Source of the DNA: Vicinamibacteria bacterium
Lineage (GTDB): Bacteria; Acidobacteriota; Vicinamibacteria; Fen-336
Direction of reading: 5' to 3'
Length of the DNA stretch: 64,000 nucleotides
Assembly (NCBI GenBank): GCA_035570235.1
Contig: DATMML010000103.1
Location: 1-64,000 of the forward strand
Made by a program: the position numbers and the translations under genes. The number at the start of each line of letters is the position of its first letter. The stretch's first letter is position 1. Positions 27,840 through 36,565 of this stretch are shown one piece after another. Below the pieces are notes generated by a model. The model was not told where the DNA came from. It was given only the letters and a program-made list of their open reading frames with translations, and made no database searches.

Positions 27840-27857
27840 GCCGCCGGGCCGGGCGGC
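27840..27857. terminator. hairpin between convergent NagD-like and lipase genes
   Basis: GCCGCC and GGCGGC flank a GGGCCG loop in the 27-bp gap between convergent stop codons. There is no T-tract. Confidence 0.3.
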
Positions 27858-27866
27858 CCCCCCCGA

Positions 27867-29186
27867 CTATCGGCCGTCCACCCTCGGGAAGAACGCGCGG
27901 AGCTCGTCGTAGGCCTCCCGCGTGAACTCGAAGGGCGACCCCGCCGCGGGCGCGCCTCTCCCGAAGCTCGTGGCGGCCAGGCGACGCCCCGACCGGAAGG
28001 CGAAGGGGCCGAGGTCGAGAGGGGGCAGGCTCCCGCCGTTGGCGTTGATGACGCGGATCCACTCGTTGGTCAGGAGGGCGTAGCCCATCTCGGTGGGATG
28101 GACCCCGTCGTAGCTGAAGATCCCGCCGGTCAGGAAGGCGCTGCTGTAGGTGATGCCGCCCACGTCCCGGCCCGTGGTCGCGAATTCCCGGAGCAGGCTG
28201 TTGACGTCCAGGACGGGGATGTTGGCCAGACCGCAGATGTCGGCGATGGCCTGGTTGTCCGCGGTCACGTGGTCGCGGATGATGGCCAGCTTGTTGGGAT
28301 CGAGGATGACCTCGTCGGGAAGCGGGGCGCCCGTCCCGCCCAGGCCGGTGGGTATCCCGATTCCTTGGGCCAAAAACTGGGTGGCGTTCAGGGTCACGAA
28401 GGAGCCGCTGCTGAGCGGCCCGCTCGGCCCGATGAGGGGCACCGGCTGACCGTTGACGAGCACGGGCTGGCGGGTGGTCGGGTTCACCACCACGGGGGGA
28501 ACGGTGGTGACGAAGGGAATCGTGGTCACGTCGGGCAGGTTGGCGGCCACGATGGGAGCGCCCGCGGTCTTGAGGGCGGTCACGATCTGGCCGTAGACGG
28601 CCCGGAAGGTGGCGGTGGGGGTCAAGGTCACGCCATCGACGGCCTCGCCGGCGATGGCCGCCCCCAGCACGTCGTTGCCACCGATCCAGAGGGTGATGAA
28701 CGTGGGCTTCAAGGCCAGCGCCTGCTGGACGGCAGTGCCCAGGCCCCGCAGCACGAGGTCGTGGGCGCCCCCGCTCGTGGTCGAGAGGCAGTCCACGGAG
28801 GTGGCCCCGGGCACCCCCAGGTTGTTGTAGGGGCGGGGCAGGGTCAGGTTCGCGGGCGTGCCGGGGGTCGAGGCCTTGGGGCCGATCACGGTCGCGGGGA
28901 GCAGGCTGAACAGGGTGAGCTCCGGGGGGAGGCCGGGCTCGGAAACGAGCGGCTCCTGGAAGTCCGAGACGCCCGCCTGGCCCGCGATGAGGGCGGGGAA
29001 GGACTTCACCTGGTGGGTCTTCACGAGGCTCGCAGAGACGACGCCGGCGGTGAGGCTGTCGCCCAGGGCCACGTAGCTGAGGAAGCTCGGAGGGGTGGTG
29101 ACGGTGCCCGTCTGAGCGTGGCTAAAGACGGCGGCGAGGGCGAGGCCCCCGAGGGCGGCGAGGGTGAGGCGGCCGTGGTTCTTCAT
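27867..29186 (-). CDS. secreted SGNH/GDSL lipase/esterase
   Basis: A 439-residue secreted esterase with signal peptide (ending SHAQT). Block I is VALGDSLTAGV (nucleophile Ser), block II VPGATSVDC (Gly), block III WIGGNDVL (Asn) and block V FSYDGVHPTEMGY (Asp/His). The middle carries long Val/Pro-rich inserts. AAGGGGA lies six bases before the ATG. It is 14 bp downstream of the FadL-like porin on the same strand, which suggests that released fatty acids are taken up by that porin. Confidence 0.85.
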   Translation of the reverse strand: MKNHGRLTLAALGGLALAAVFSHAQTGTVTTPPSFLSYVALGDSLTAGVVSASLVKTHQVKSFPALIAGQAGVSDFQEPLVSEPGLPPELTLFSLLPATVIGPKASTPGTPANLTLPRPYNNLGVPGATSVDCLSTTSGGAHDLVLRGLGTAVQQALALKPTFITLWIGGNDVLGAAIAGEAVDGVTLTPTATFRAVYGQIVTALKTAGAPIVAANLPDVTTIPFVTTVPPVVVNPTTRQPVLVNGQPVPLIGPSGPLSSGSFVTLNATQFLAQGIGIPTGLGGTGAPLPDEVILDPNKLAIIRDHVTADNQAIADICGLANIPVLDVNSLLREFATTGRDVGGITYSSAFLTGGIFSYDGVHPTEMGYALLTNEWIRVINANGGSLPPLDLGPFAFRSGRRLAATSFGRGAPAAGSPFEFTREAYDELRAFFPRVDGR

Positions 29187-29200
29187 CGTGATTCCCCTTG

Positions 29201-30496
29201 CTAGAAGCGATAGCCCAGCGACAGGCCGCCGTTGATGGCCGAGCTGTGGTAGGTCCCGTTGTAGCCGTCCCGGTCGAGCCCCTGGGTCGACCGGTCCTGG
29301 AAGCGAACGTACCAGCCCCCGGCGTCGAGCCGGAGCCGGCCCGACGTCCAGGAAACGCCGAGGGCGAAGATGTCGCGGGTGGAATCGGGGAGGAGAGGGG
29401 TGACGGAGCTCGCGGGCACGGGGGTGTTGTCGCGCGCGTAGCCCGCGCGCACGGCCCAGCTGTCGTTTAGGCGACGCTCCAGCCCGAAGCGGAACTGCCA
29501 GGAGTCCGCGTAGTTCTCGGGGAGGGATTGGCTGAGGTTGGGCTGGTCGGCGAAGACGAAGGTGAGACGGCTGAAGGTGGACCACTGGTACCAGTCCGCG
29601 TCCACGGCGAAGGTCCAATCCTTCCAGGTGTAGGCCGCGCCGGTGGTGACGATGGACGGGAACTCGATGGAACTCGTGAGGGCGGGGGGTGTCGCGGGGA
29701 GGCTGGGCGTGACCAGGGTGTCGAACTGGGTGTTGCCGGTGGGGATCTGCTTGAAGGTGGCGGCGCCGTCGTAATCGATCTTGACCCGGTGGCGGTAGCC
29801 CACGCCGAGGGCGAGGTTCTCGCTGGGCTTGGCGAGCAGGCCCAGGTTGAAGCCGAACCCGGTGTTGGTGTTGCTCTGCAGCGTGACCTCCGCGATGTCG
29901 ACCACCTTTTGGGTGAAGGGGCTCACGCTGGGAACGCGGCGCCTCAGGCTCACGCTCGAGAAGCGCACGTCGAGGCCGGCCCCGATGGAGAGGCGGTCGG
30001 CCAGCTTGTAGGCCAGGGTGGGGTTCAAGGAGATCGACTTCACCTCCGCTTCGAGCGAGATGTAGCGCCCGCTGTAGGTGTCGGGGTTGGCCCACTGGGT
30101 CCGGAGCCCGAACGGCGAGTCTATCCCGACCCCCAGGACCAGGCCCGGCGAGAGGTGCTGGGTGTAATAGACGGCGGGGACGGGGATCACCCCTACCGCC
30201 CCCGTCTCCGTCACCGCCGGCCCCGGGAAGGGGGCGTCGCCCGTGAAGTCGGAGCTGGGATGGATCAGGGTTCCCCCGATGTAGATCTGCGTCCCCTTGA
30301 GGAAGGCGATGCCGGCCGCGTTGTAGAAGATGGCGGACCCGTCCTGGGTCTGGGCGGTGTAGGCCCCCGCGAAGCCCATCCCCCGGGCCCCCTCCTCGAA
30401 GATGGCAAAGCCGGCGGCGGAGGCGGAGACGGGAACGAGGCCGAGGGCCGCGGTCGCGAGGACGGCACCCCGGAGGAGCAAACGGATCAAGCGCAT
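29201..30496 (-). CDS. FadL/OmpP1/TodX family outer-membrane protein
   Basis: A 431-residue outer-membrane barrel for hydrophobic substrates. The signal peptide ends SASAAG, and the mature N-terminus GFAIFEEGARGMGFAGAYTA followed by SAIFYNAAGIAFL is the typical FadL hatch and NPAG-like motif. The rest alternates as expected for beta-strands, ending in an aromatic LSLGYRF C-terminus for BAM recognition. AGGAGG precedes the ATG. Operonic with the GDSL lipase. Confidence 0.9.
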   Translation of the reverse strand: MRLIRLLLRGAVLATAALGLVPVSASAAGFAIFEEGARGMGFAGAYTAQTQDGSAIFYNAAGIAFLKGTQIYIGGTLIHPSSDFTGDAPFPGPAVTETGAVGVIPVPAVYYTQHLSPGLVLGVGIDSPFGLRTQWANPDTYSGRYISLEAEVKSISLNPTLAYKLADRLSIGAGLDVRFSSVSLRRRVPSVSPFTQKVVDIAEVTLQSNTNTGFGFNLGLLAKPSENLALGVGYRHRVKIDYDGAATFKQIPTGNTQFDTLVTPSLPATPPALTSSIEFPSIVTTGAAYTWKDWTFAVDADWYQWSTFSRLTFVFADQPNLSQSLPENYADSWQFRFGLERRLNDSWAVRAGYARDNTPVPASSVTPLLPDSTRDIFALGVSWTSGRLRLDAGGWYVRFQDRSTQGLDRDGYNGTYHSSAINGGLSLGYRF

Positions 30497-30605
30497 GGAA
30501 CCTCCTGATCGGCGGGAAAGGAGAGGGCGAACCGAGCCCCCCTCTCACCGCTTCGTGGTGTCCGGCTGGGGGCGACTTTGGAACAGCGGCACGAGACGAG
30601 AGGGG

Positions 30606-32189
30606 TCATGCCGCGGGCAGGAAGACGCGGGTCTCGAGAGATCCCCCGGGCAGGGGCGCGAAGCGGAGGAAGCCCCCCAATTCCCGGACCAGGCGGTAGG
30701 CCTCACCCAGGGGACCGGGATCCGTCCCTTGAAGCAGCCGCTGCTGGTCTTCGGGGGAAAGGATCCCCCCGTGGCCGAGGGCGACCATGAGGAAGTCCCG
30801 CTTGACGTCCCCCTCCTTGCTGCGCAGGAGAACGGGTTTTCGTTCGCTACGCACGTGGATCGAGGCCCCCGGCGGAGAGACGGCGGCGATCCCGTGGAGG
30901 AGAGAGGTAGCCATGCGGCGCAGGCTGGGCGGCGGGCAGCGGGGCAAGGCGGTGCCGGGGGCGACGCGAAGGTCGACGGTGACGCCCCGAGCCCCCAGGA
31001 TGGCCCGGGCCGCGTCCATCGACTCCCGCAACAGTCCTTCCAGGCCGGACGCGGGCGGAGACTCCCGCGACACCGCGACCAGGCCGACCGGAGTCTCCCG
31101 CGACGACGCCGCCACCGGGGAGGGCCGAGCGGGGGGGGTAGGAGTGGGGGTCGGGGCGGGGGCGGGGGCCGCCTCCGGGCGCGCCCGAGCCGAGGATGCC
31201 AGCCCCCTCATGATCTGGCGCAGGCGCGAGGCCTCCTTCTGGATGGTGCCGATGCCCGCCGCGCGCTTGCCCTCGTCCCGGTAGGAAAGCGCCAGGTCGG
31301 CGTGGGACAGGATCGTGGCCAGGCCGAGGTTCATCTCCTCCACGAACCCGGACAGGGCCTCCGCCAGCTCCACGTTCGAGCGGATGGCCCGGTGGAGCAG
31401 CTCTTCCGAGACCAGCCCTCCGTCGGGCGTGGCTTGGACGGGGTAGGCGCGCTCGGAGTCTGCTCCCTGGGTCACGATCACGCGGGGGGGAGCGGCCACC
31501 GTCTCCCCCGGAGAGGGGGGCGGGACCTTCTTCAGCAGGGCGGAGAAGGCCTGCTCCACCACCTCCGGCACGCTGGCAGGATCGAGACCCTTCTCCTTCA
31601 AGTTGTACTTCACGGCGATAGCGGCCAGCATCTCCTGGACCACGGCCACGAAGGTCTCGAGGACGCCCTCCCCCCGCGCCGCCACCGCCGGGAAGGCCTT
31701 GCGGCCCCAGAAGTTCAAGGCCCGATCCATCTCCGGGCGGGGCTGCAGATCGGACAGGTCCTGCTTGTTGTACTGGAGGACCAGGGGCACCTTCTCCGGG
31801 ACCAGGCGGTTGGCCAGCAGGTTGACCTTCATGTTCTCGAAGGCGGACACGTTCTCCTTGTGCAGCGCCTTCTGGCTGTCCGCCACGAACACCACCGCGT
31901 CCGCCCCCGCCAGCACCACCCGCCGGGTGGCGTTGTACTGCACCTGGCCGGGCACGGTGTAGAGCTGGATCTTGAAGTCGTAGCCGGACACCGCCCCCAG
32001 GCTGAAGGGGAGGAGGTCGAAGAAGAGGGTCCGGTCCTGGGCGGTGTTGAGCGAGATCAGACGGTTGGCGCTCTCGGGGTCCGTCAGGCGGTGGATCTGC
32101 TCGAGGTTGGTGGTCTTCCCCGACTGGGCAGGGCCGTAGTAGACCACTTTGGCCTTGATGGTCCGTTCGCTGAAGTTGAACTGGACCAT
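30606..32189 (-). CDS. MglA-type small GTPase fused to a degenerate histidine-kinase module
   Basis: A 527-residue fusion. Residues 1-200 are an MglA/Ras-like GTPase: P-loop GPAQSGKTTN (19-28), switch TVPGQVQYNATR (78-89) and NKQDL (141-145). Residues about 275-335 align with a HisKA helix pair, but the H-E-L-N-N-P-L site reads VEEMNLGL, with E284 in place of the phospho-accepting His. After a Pro/Ala linker (340-380), residues 385-527 resemble HATPase_c but lack the N-box Asn (SLLHGI) and the G1 Asp (VALGHGGI), keeping the GPLGEAYRLVRELGG tail. Kinase activity is therefore unlikely; a GTPase scaffold for polarity or motility is my inference. Confidence 0.8.
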   Translation of the reverse strand: MVQFNFSERTIKAKVVYYGPAQSGKTTNLEQIHRLTDPESANRLISLNTAQDRTLFFDLLPFSLGAVSGYDFKIQLYTVPGQVQYNATRRVVLAGADAVVFVADSQKALHKENVSAFENMKVNLLANRLVPEKVPLVLQYNKQDLSDLQPRPEMDRALNFWGRKAFPAVAARGEGVLETFVAVVQEMLAAIAVKYNLKEKGLDPASVPEVVEQAFSALLKKVPPPSPGETVAAPPRVIVTQGADSERAYPVQATPDGGLVSEELLHRAIRSNVELAEALSGFVEEMNLGLATILSHADLALSYRDEGKRAAGIGTIQKEASRLRQIMRGLASSARARPEAAPAPAPTPTPTPPARPSPVAASSRETPVGLVAVSRESPPASGLEGLLRESMDAARAILGARGVTVDLRVAPGTALPRCPPPSLRRMATSLLHGIAAVSPPGASIHVRSERKPVLLRSKEGDVKRDFLMVALGHGGILSPEDQQRLLQGTDPGPLGEAYRLVRELGGFLRFAPLPGGSLETRVFLPAA

Positions 32190-32247
32190 ATCGTGGGCAG
32201 AAGACCCGCTAGAGACTCCTAGGGATGCGCACGGATGACGGCCTGTG

Positions 32248-32276
32248 ACTATAGCATGGGGCCCAGGGGCCCACAA
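32248..32276 (-). promoter_or_regulatory. promoter of the GTPase/pseudo-kinase gene
   Basis: Reading leftward, TTGTGG (32276-32271), a 17-bp spacer and TATAGT (32253-32248) lie about 60 bp before the ATG at 32189. The spacer holds a GGGCCC-type tandem repeat. Confidence 0.5.
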
Positions 32277-32303
32277 TTCACGGGCCGACCCCGGGCGCCG
32301 CGC

Positions 32304-32332
32304 TTTGCACCCGGCGGCATCCTGGCTATAAT
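32304..32332 (+). promoter_or_regulatory. rpmB promoter
   Basis: TTTGCA at 32304-32309, a 17-bp spacer and a perfect TATAAT at 32327-32332 precede the rpmB ribosome-binding site. The two divergent promoters of this gap are separated by only about 30 bp. Confidence 0.7.
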
Positions 32333-32377
32333 CGCAGTTTACCGTCCGGGCCGAAAGGGGCCCCCAAGGAGGACGTG

Positions 32378-32593
32378 ATGGCCCAGCGATGCGACATCTG
32401 CGGCAAGGGACCCCAGTTCGGGAACCGGATCAGCCACGCCCACAACGTCACCCACCGCCGCTTCAACCCGAACCTCCAGCGGGTGCGGGCGGTCCTGAAG
32501 GGCGTGCACCACAAGCTCAGGGTCTGCACGCGCTGCCTCCGCTCCGGGCTCATCACCAAGCCCACCCGCCAGCCCAAGCCCTCCGCGGCCTGA
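32378..32593 (+). CDS. rpmB: 50S ribosomal protein L28
   Basis: Ribosomal protein L28 of 71 residues, large-subunit assembly. CDICGKGPQFGNRISHAHN is the family start and the two CxxC pairs (CDIC and CTRC) are the zinc-binding form of L28. AAGGAGGA at 32366-32373 positions the ATG at 32378; the GTG three bases earlier is too close. It has its own promoter and is convergent with ridA. Confidence 0.96.
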   Translation: MAQRCDICGKGPQFGNRISHAHNVTHRRFNPNLQRVRAVLKGVHHKLRVCTRCLRSGLITKPTRQPKPSAA

Positions 32594-32670
32594 ACCGAAG
32601 CTCCCCCCCTACGCCGCCTTCCAAAGATGGCGTGGCCCTGCGCCCGCCCGCGCGCACCTCACCCTAGTAG

Positions 32671-33051
32671 CTAGTAGGACGCGACCAAGTCGATCTCTAT
32701 CCGGGCCCCCCGGGGGAGGGCCGCGACCTGTACCGTGGAGCGGGCGGGCGGCAGCTTGCCGAAGTAGCGCCCGTAGACCTCGTTCATGCGCGGGAAGTCG
32801 GCCAGGTCGAGCAGAAAGACGGTGGTCTTGACCACGTTCTGGGGCCCCATCTTGGCCTCCTTGAGGACGGCCAGGAGGTTCTTCATCACCTGGTCGGTCT
32901 GGGACTCGATGTCTCCGGCGACGGGCTCGCTCGTCTTGGGATCGAGGGGGATCTGTCCGGAGGCGAAGAGCAGCCCCCCGGAGATGACACCCTGGGAGTA
33001 GGGCCCGATCGGCTTCGGAGCGTGGCTGGTCGTGACTTGTTTTCTGGGCAG
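32671..33051 (-). CDS. ridA: RidA family reactive-intermediate deaminase (CTG start)
   Basis: YjgF/RidA protein of 126 residues, hydrolysing enamine/imine intermediates from amino-acid metabolism. KPIGPYSQG near the N-terminus, FASGQIPLDP, and the C-terminal AALPRGARIEIDLVA (with the key Arg and Glu) are diagnostic. No ATG, GTG or TTG fits the N-terminus; a CTG at 33051 lies four bases after a strong CAGGAGGA, and gives the family's usual length. It follows rsh by 68 bp on the same strand. Confidence 0.88.
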   Translation of the reverse strand: MPRKQVTTSHAPKPIGPYSQGVISGGLLFASGQIPLDPKTSEPVAGDIESQTDQVMKNLLAVLKEAKMGPQNVVKTTVFLLDLADFPRMNEVYGRYFGKLPPARSTVQVAALPRGARIEIDLVASY

Positions 33052-33055
33052 TGGG

Positions 33056-33063
33056 TCCTCCTG
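33056..33063 (-). promoter_or_regulatory. Shine-Dalgarno that selects the CTG start of ridA
   Basis: CAGGAGGA on the minus strand, four bases before CTG. The only upstream in-frame alternative, TTG, lies before this site and so cannot use it. Confidence 0.7.
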
Positions 33064-33119
33064 CGGGGCGCCCAAGCCTATCGGCAAGTAGCACCGGATA
33101 GCAAGGGGGAGGGTGGCCT

Positions 33120-35291
33120 TCAGCGGGGAACGGCCTGCCGCTCCACGTCGATCACCCCCGCCACCCCCCGCACCGATTTCACGACCTTGTCCAGGTGCTT
33201 CAAGTCGTTGATGCGAAGGGTGAGCTCGATGGAGGCGGTGCGATCGTCGAACGTGCGCACCTGCGCGTCGCGGATGTCCGTGCTCATGCCCGCGAGCACG
33301 GCGGTGATGGCGGCCAGGAGGCCGGGCCGGTCCTCCACGTCCACCGCGATGCGGACATCGTAGGCCCCTTCGCTGCCGTGCTCCCACTCCACCGCCATCC
33401 GGCGCTCGGGGTCGTAGAGCAGGTTCACCACGTTGGGGCAGCTCTGGCTGTGCACGGAAACCCCCTTGCCCCGCGTGATGTAGCCCACGATGGGCTCGCC
33501 CATGATGGGGTTGCAGCACTTGGCCCGGTAGACGAGGAGATCGTCGGTCCCCCGGACCTTGATCCGCTCCTCCCCCACCCGGAGCAGGCGCTTCACCGCC
33601 TCCGCGAGCGGGCGCGGCTTGTCGGGGGCGGGCGGAGCCTCCAGCTTTTCCGCGGGAACCAGCCGGGCAAGGACCTGGCGCATGGAGAGCTTGCCGTAGC
33701 CGACGGCGGCGAAGAGGTCGTCGAGCTTGGTCCCCACCCCGAGGTCCTGGGCTAGGGCCTCGACCTTGGCGGGATCGGCCAGGAGCTTCTTGAGAGTGAT
33801 GTCGTAGCGCTTCAGCTCCCGCTCGCAGTGCTTCTTGCCGATGTCCACGGCCTGCTGCTTCTCCGCCACGTTGAGGTAGTGACGGATCTTGGCCCGCGCC
33901 TTGTTGGTCACGGTCAGGGCCAGCCAGTCGCGGCTGGGATGGTGGCCGCTCCCGGTCAGGATCTCGACGATGTCTCCGTTCTTGAGCTTGTAGCGGAGGG
34001 GGACCATCTTGCCGCTGACCCGCGCCCCCACGCACTGGTTGCCGACCTCGGTGTGGATGGCGTAGGCGAAGTCCACGGGGGAGGCGCCGCGGGGCAGGGT
34101 CTTCACCTCTCCCTTGGGGGTGAAGCAGTACACCTCCTCCGGATACAGATCCAGCTTCAACGAGTTCAGAAACTCGTGGGGGTCCTTGACCTCCTGCTGC
34201 CACTCCAGGAGCTGGCGCAGCCAGGAGAAGGCGTGGTCCTCCTTGTCGAAGCCGGTGCGGCCTTCTTTGTACTTCCAGTGGGCGGCGATCCCTTCCTCCG
34301 CCACCCCGTGCATCTCCTGGGTCCGGATCTGGATCTCGAAGGGGTGGCCCTCCTCCCCGATCACGGAAGTGTGCAGGGACTGGTAGCCGTTCGGGCGCGG
34401 CATGGCGATGAAGTCCTTGATCCGGCCGGGCACCGGCCGCCACATGTTGTGGAGCACCCCCAGGGCGGCGTAGCAATCCGGGATGGAGCGAACCAGGATG
34501 CGCAGGGCCACGAAGTCGTAGACCTGGTCGAGGTCGATCCGCTGCCGGCGCAGCTTGTGGTGGATGGAGTAAAGGCGCTTGATGCGCCCCTCCAAGCTGG
34601 CCTCGATGGCGGCCACCTTCAGCTTCTCCGCCACTGTGGCCTTCACCTTCTCGATGAACGCGGTAGCCTGCTTGCGGCGCTCCTCCACCCGGACCGAGAG
34701 GTCCTTGTAGGCCTCGGGTTCCAGGTACTGGAAAGAGAGATCCTCCAGCTCGTTCTTGATCTTGCTCATCCCCAGGCGTCCGGCCAGGGGAGCGTAGATG
34801 TCCATGGTCTCGCGCGCGATGCGAACCCGGCGGTCCTCTGGCAGGTACTGGAGGGTCCGCATGTTGTGGAGGCGGTCGGCGAGCTTGACCAAGATGACGC
34901 GAATGTCGTCCACCATGGCCAGGAGCATCTTGCGGTAGTTCTCGGCTTGGCGCTCCTCGGAGGTAGAAAGGGGGATCTTGCCGATCTTGGTGACCCCCTC
35001 CACGATGTGGAGGACGTCGGCCCCAAAGTACTCCTTGATCCGCTCGGGGTCGGTCAGGGTGTCTTCGAGCACGTCGTGGAGCAGGCCCACCGCCACGCAG
35101 GCGGGGTCCATGCGCAGCTCGGCCAGAATGGCGGCCACTTCCAGGGGGTGCACAAGGTAGGGTTCGCCCGAGGCGCGGGTCTGTCCCTTGTGCTCGACCG
35201 CGGAGAAAACGTAGGCCTTGCGCAAAATCTCCAGGTCGGCGCCCGGGTGATGGCGCTTGACGGTCTCGTAGATGTCCTCGAACCTGATCAT
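33120..35291 (-). CDS. rsh: bifunctional (p)ppGpp synthetase/hydrolase (Rel/SpoT family)
   Basis: A 723-residue stringent-response enzyme. The HD hydrolase domain is intact (H48 in LVHPLE, H72-D73 in LLHDVLEDT). The synthetase domain has IKDFIAMPRPNGYQSLHT and EIQIRTQEMH. TGS follows (CFTPKGEVKTLPRGASPVDFAY), then the zinc-finger/helical region with CCNP and a C-terminal ACT domain (about 645-720). Both activities should therefore be present. ridA lies directly downstream. Confidence 0.95.
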   Translation of the reverse strand: MIRFEDIYETVKRHHPGADLEILRKAYVFSAVEHKGQTRASGEPYLVHPLEVAAILAELRMDPACVAVGLLHDVLEDTLTDPERIKEYFGADVLHIVEGVTKIGKIPLSTSEERQAENYRKMLLAMVDDIRVILVKLADRLHNMRTLQYLPEDRRVRIARETMDIYAPLAGRLGMSKIKNELEDLSFQYLEPEAYKDLSVRVEERRKQATAFIEKVKATVAEKLKVAAIEASLEGRIKRLYSIHHKLRRQRIDLDQVYDFVALRILVRSIPDCYAALGVLHNMWRPVPGRIKDFIAMPRPNGYQSLHTSVIGEEGHPFEIQIRTQEMHGVAEEGIAAHWKYKEGRTGFDKEDHAFSWLRQLLEWQQEVKDPHEFLNSLKLDLYPEEVYCFTPKGEVKTLPRGASPVDFAYAIHTEVGNQCVGARVSGKMVPLRYKLKNGDIVEILTGSGHHPSRDWLALTVTNKARAKIRHYLNVAEKQQAVDIGKKHCERELKRYDITLKKLLADPAKVEALAQDLGVGTKLDDLFAAVGYGKLSMRQVLARLVPAEKLEAPPAPDKPRPLAEAVKRLLRVGEERIKVRGTDDLLVYRAKCCNPIMGEPIVGYITRGKGVSVHSQSCPNVVNLLYDPERRMAVEWEHGSEGAYDVRIAVDVEDRPGLLAAITAVLAGMSTDIRDAQVRTFDDRTASIELTLRINDLKHLDKVVKSVRGVAGVIDVERQAVPR

Positions 35292-35379
35292 GAGGGACGG
35301 GGCGTTTCTGCCGCTCCCTCTTCAGTTTAGGGGCCGCTCGCAGGTCGGTCAACCGAGCGTTGACACCGCGTCCGATTCC

Positions 35380-35409
35380 TTGACTTGCTTCTCCCAGTGA
35401 GTCTATAAT
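35380..35409 (+). promoter_or_regulatory. promoter of the TPR lipoprotein
   Basis: TTGACT at 35380-35385, an 18-bp spacer and TATAAT at 35404-35409, close to the sigma-70 consensus, about 60 bp upstream of the ATG at 35471. Confidence 0.7.
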
Positions 35410-35470
35410 CCGCGCCTTCGAACGGATGTCCGAGTTTCTTTACTCTCAATCCTTTCCGGGGAGCCGGCTG

Positions 35471-36481
35471 ATGAGAACCCGCTATCAGGCCTTGGCGATC
35501 GTCGCGCTCGTGCCCCTCCTGGCGGGCGTGGGTTGCAGTCGGGTCAAGGCCAAGGCCGCGTTCAAGGACGGCAACCGGCTCTACAAGGAAGAGAACTTCC
35601 GGAAGGCGATGGAGGTCTACGAGCGGGCGGTGACCCAGGATCCCAGCATGGCCGAGGCCCACTTCTACTTGGCCAGCTCGGCGCAGGCCCTCTACCGCCC
35701 CGGCAAGGAGGGGGCCGAGAACAAGGAGCTCTTGGACAAGTCGATCGAGCACTACAAGCTGGCCCTGGACGGGAACAAGGCCGACAGCGTGAACCTGAAG
35801 AGGCTGCGCCTCAACACTCTAGGCGCCCTCACCGGCATCTACTCGGAGCCGCCCTACCAGGACTTCGAGAAGGCCTTGAGCTACGCCCAGCAGCTCCTCA
35901 AGGACAACCCCAACGACACCCGGAACCTCTACGCCATCGCCAACCTCTACGAGAAGTTCGGCAAGATCCAGGAGGCGGAGGAGACCTACAACAAGGTCGT
36001 GGAGCTGAACCCCAAGGACGTCAAGGCCTGCGGAGCCCTGGCCGCCTTCTACAACAAGCCCCTCTGGGACGGAAAGTCGAAGTTCGACCAGGCCATTCAA
36101 GTGCTCGAGCGCTGCGCGAGCCTAGATCCCAACGATGCCTCCGGCTATTACAAGGTGGCGACCTTCTACTGGGACAAGGCCTACCGGGATCCTCTCCTGA
36201 CCGACGCCCAGAAGGACACCTACTCGGACAAGGGGCTGGAGGAGATCGAGAAGGCCCTGAAGATCCGGCCCGAGTACTGGGAGGCCATCATCTCGAAGGG
36301 CCTCCTCTACCGGGTGAAAGCCCAGGTGGCCAAGAACCCCAAGCAGCGGCAGCAGTTCCTGGAGCAGGCCCAGACGCTCCAGAAGCAGGCGATGGAGATG
36401 CGCAAGGAGCAGCAGGCGCAGGGTGGACCGGGAGCGGTGACCCCGACCCCCGGGTCTCCCGAGGCGCCGGCCCCCCACTAG
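35471..36481 (+). CDS. TPR-repeat lipoprotein
   Basis: A 336-residue protein with a lipoprotein-like signal (LLAGVGC, C22) and five or more tetratricopeptide repeats between about 30 and 290, e.g. AFKDGNRLYKEENFRKAMEVYERAV and NLYAIANLYEKFGKIQEAEETYNKVVELNPKD. The C-terminus is Gln- then Pro-rich. I chose the ATG at 35471 because of GGGGAG upstream and the signal peptide. Such proteins scaffold envelope complexes; it is convergent with the ExbD-ExbB operon. Confidence 0.85.
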   Translation: MRTRYQALAIVALVPLLAGVGCSRVKAKAAFKDGNRLYKEENFRKAMEVYERAVTQDPSMAEAHFYLASSAQALYRPGKEGAENKELLDKSIEHYKLALDGNKADSVNLKRLRLNTLGALTGIYSEPPYQDFEKALSYAQQLLKDNPNDTRNLYAIANLYEKFGKIQEAEETYNKVVELNPKDVKACGALAAFYNKPLWDGKSKFDQAIQVLERCASLDPNDASGYYKVATFYWDKAYRDPLLTDAQKDTYSDKGLEEIEKALKIRPEYWEAIISKGLLYRVKAQVAKNPKQRQQFLEQAQTLQKQAMEMRKEQQAQGGPGAVTPTPGSPEAPAPH

Positions 36482-36500
36482 TCGGGCGGTCCCTCGCCCC

Positions 36501-36534
36501 CACAAACAAGAAGGGCCTCGGCTCGCCGAGGCCC
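36501..36534 (-). terminator. intrinsic terminator of the TonB-ExbB-ExbD operon
   Basis: A perfect 10-bp stem (36513-36522 with 36525-36534) closes a 2-base loop. Reading leftward it is followed by TTCTTGTTTGTG, a T-rich tail, so it terminates minus-strand transcripts after the last exbD. Confidence 0.75.
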
Positions 36535-36565
36535 CTGGCCGGGAACGGCGGCTCCGCGCTGCGCT

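Noticed and set aside
27867-30548. An 893-codon minus-strand ORF covering lipase and the FadL region
   Set aside because: Its first half is an out-of-frame read of FadL; the in-frame end is the lipase, which has its own ribosome-binding site and signal peptide at 29186.
32671-35352. A single 893-codon protein ending in RidA
   Set aside because: Its N-terminal part is a shadow of rsh; the RidA domain has its own Shine-Dalgarno and CTG start.
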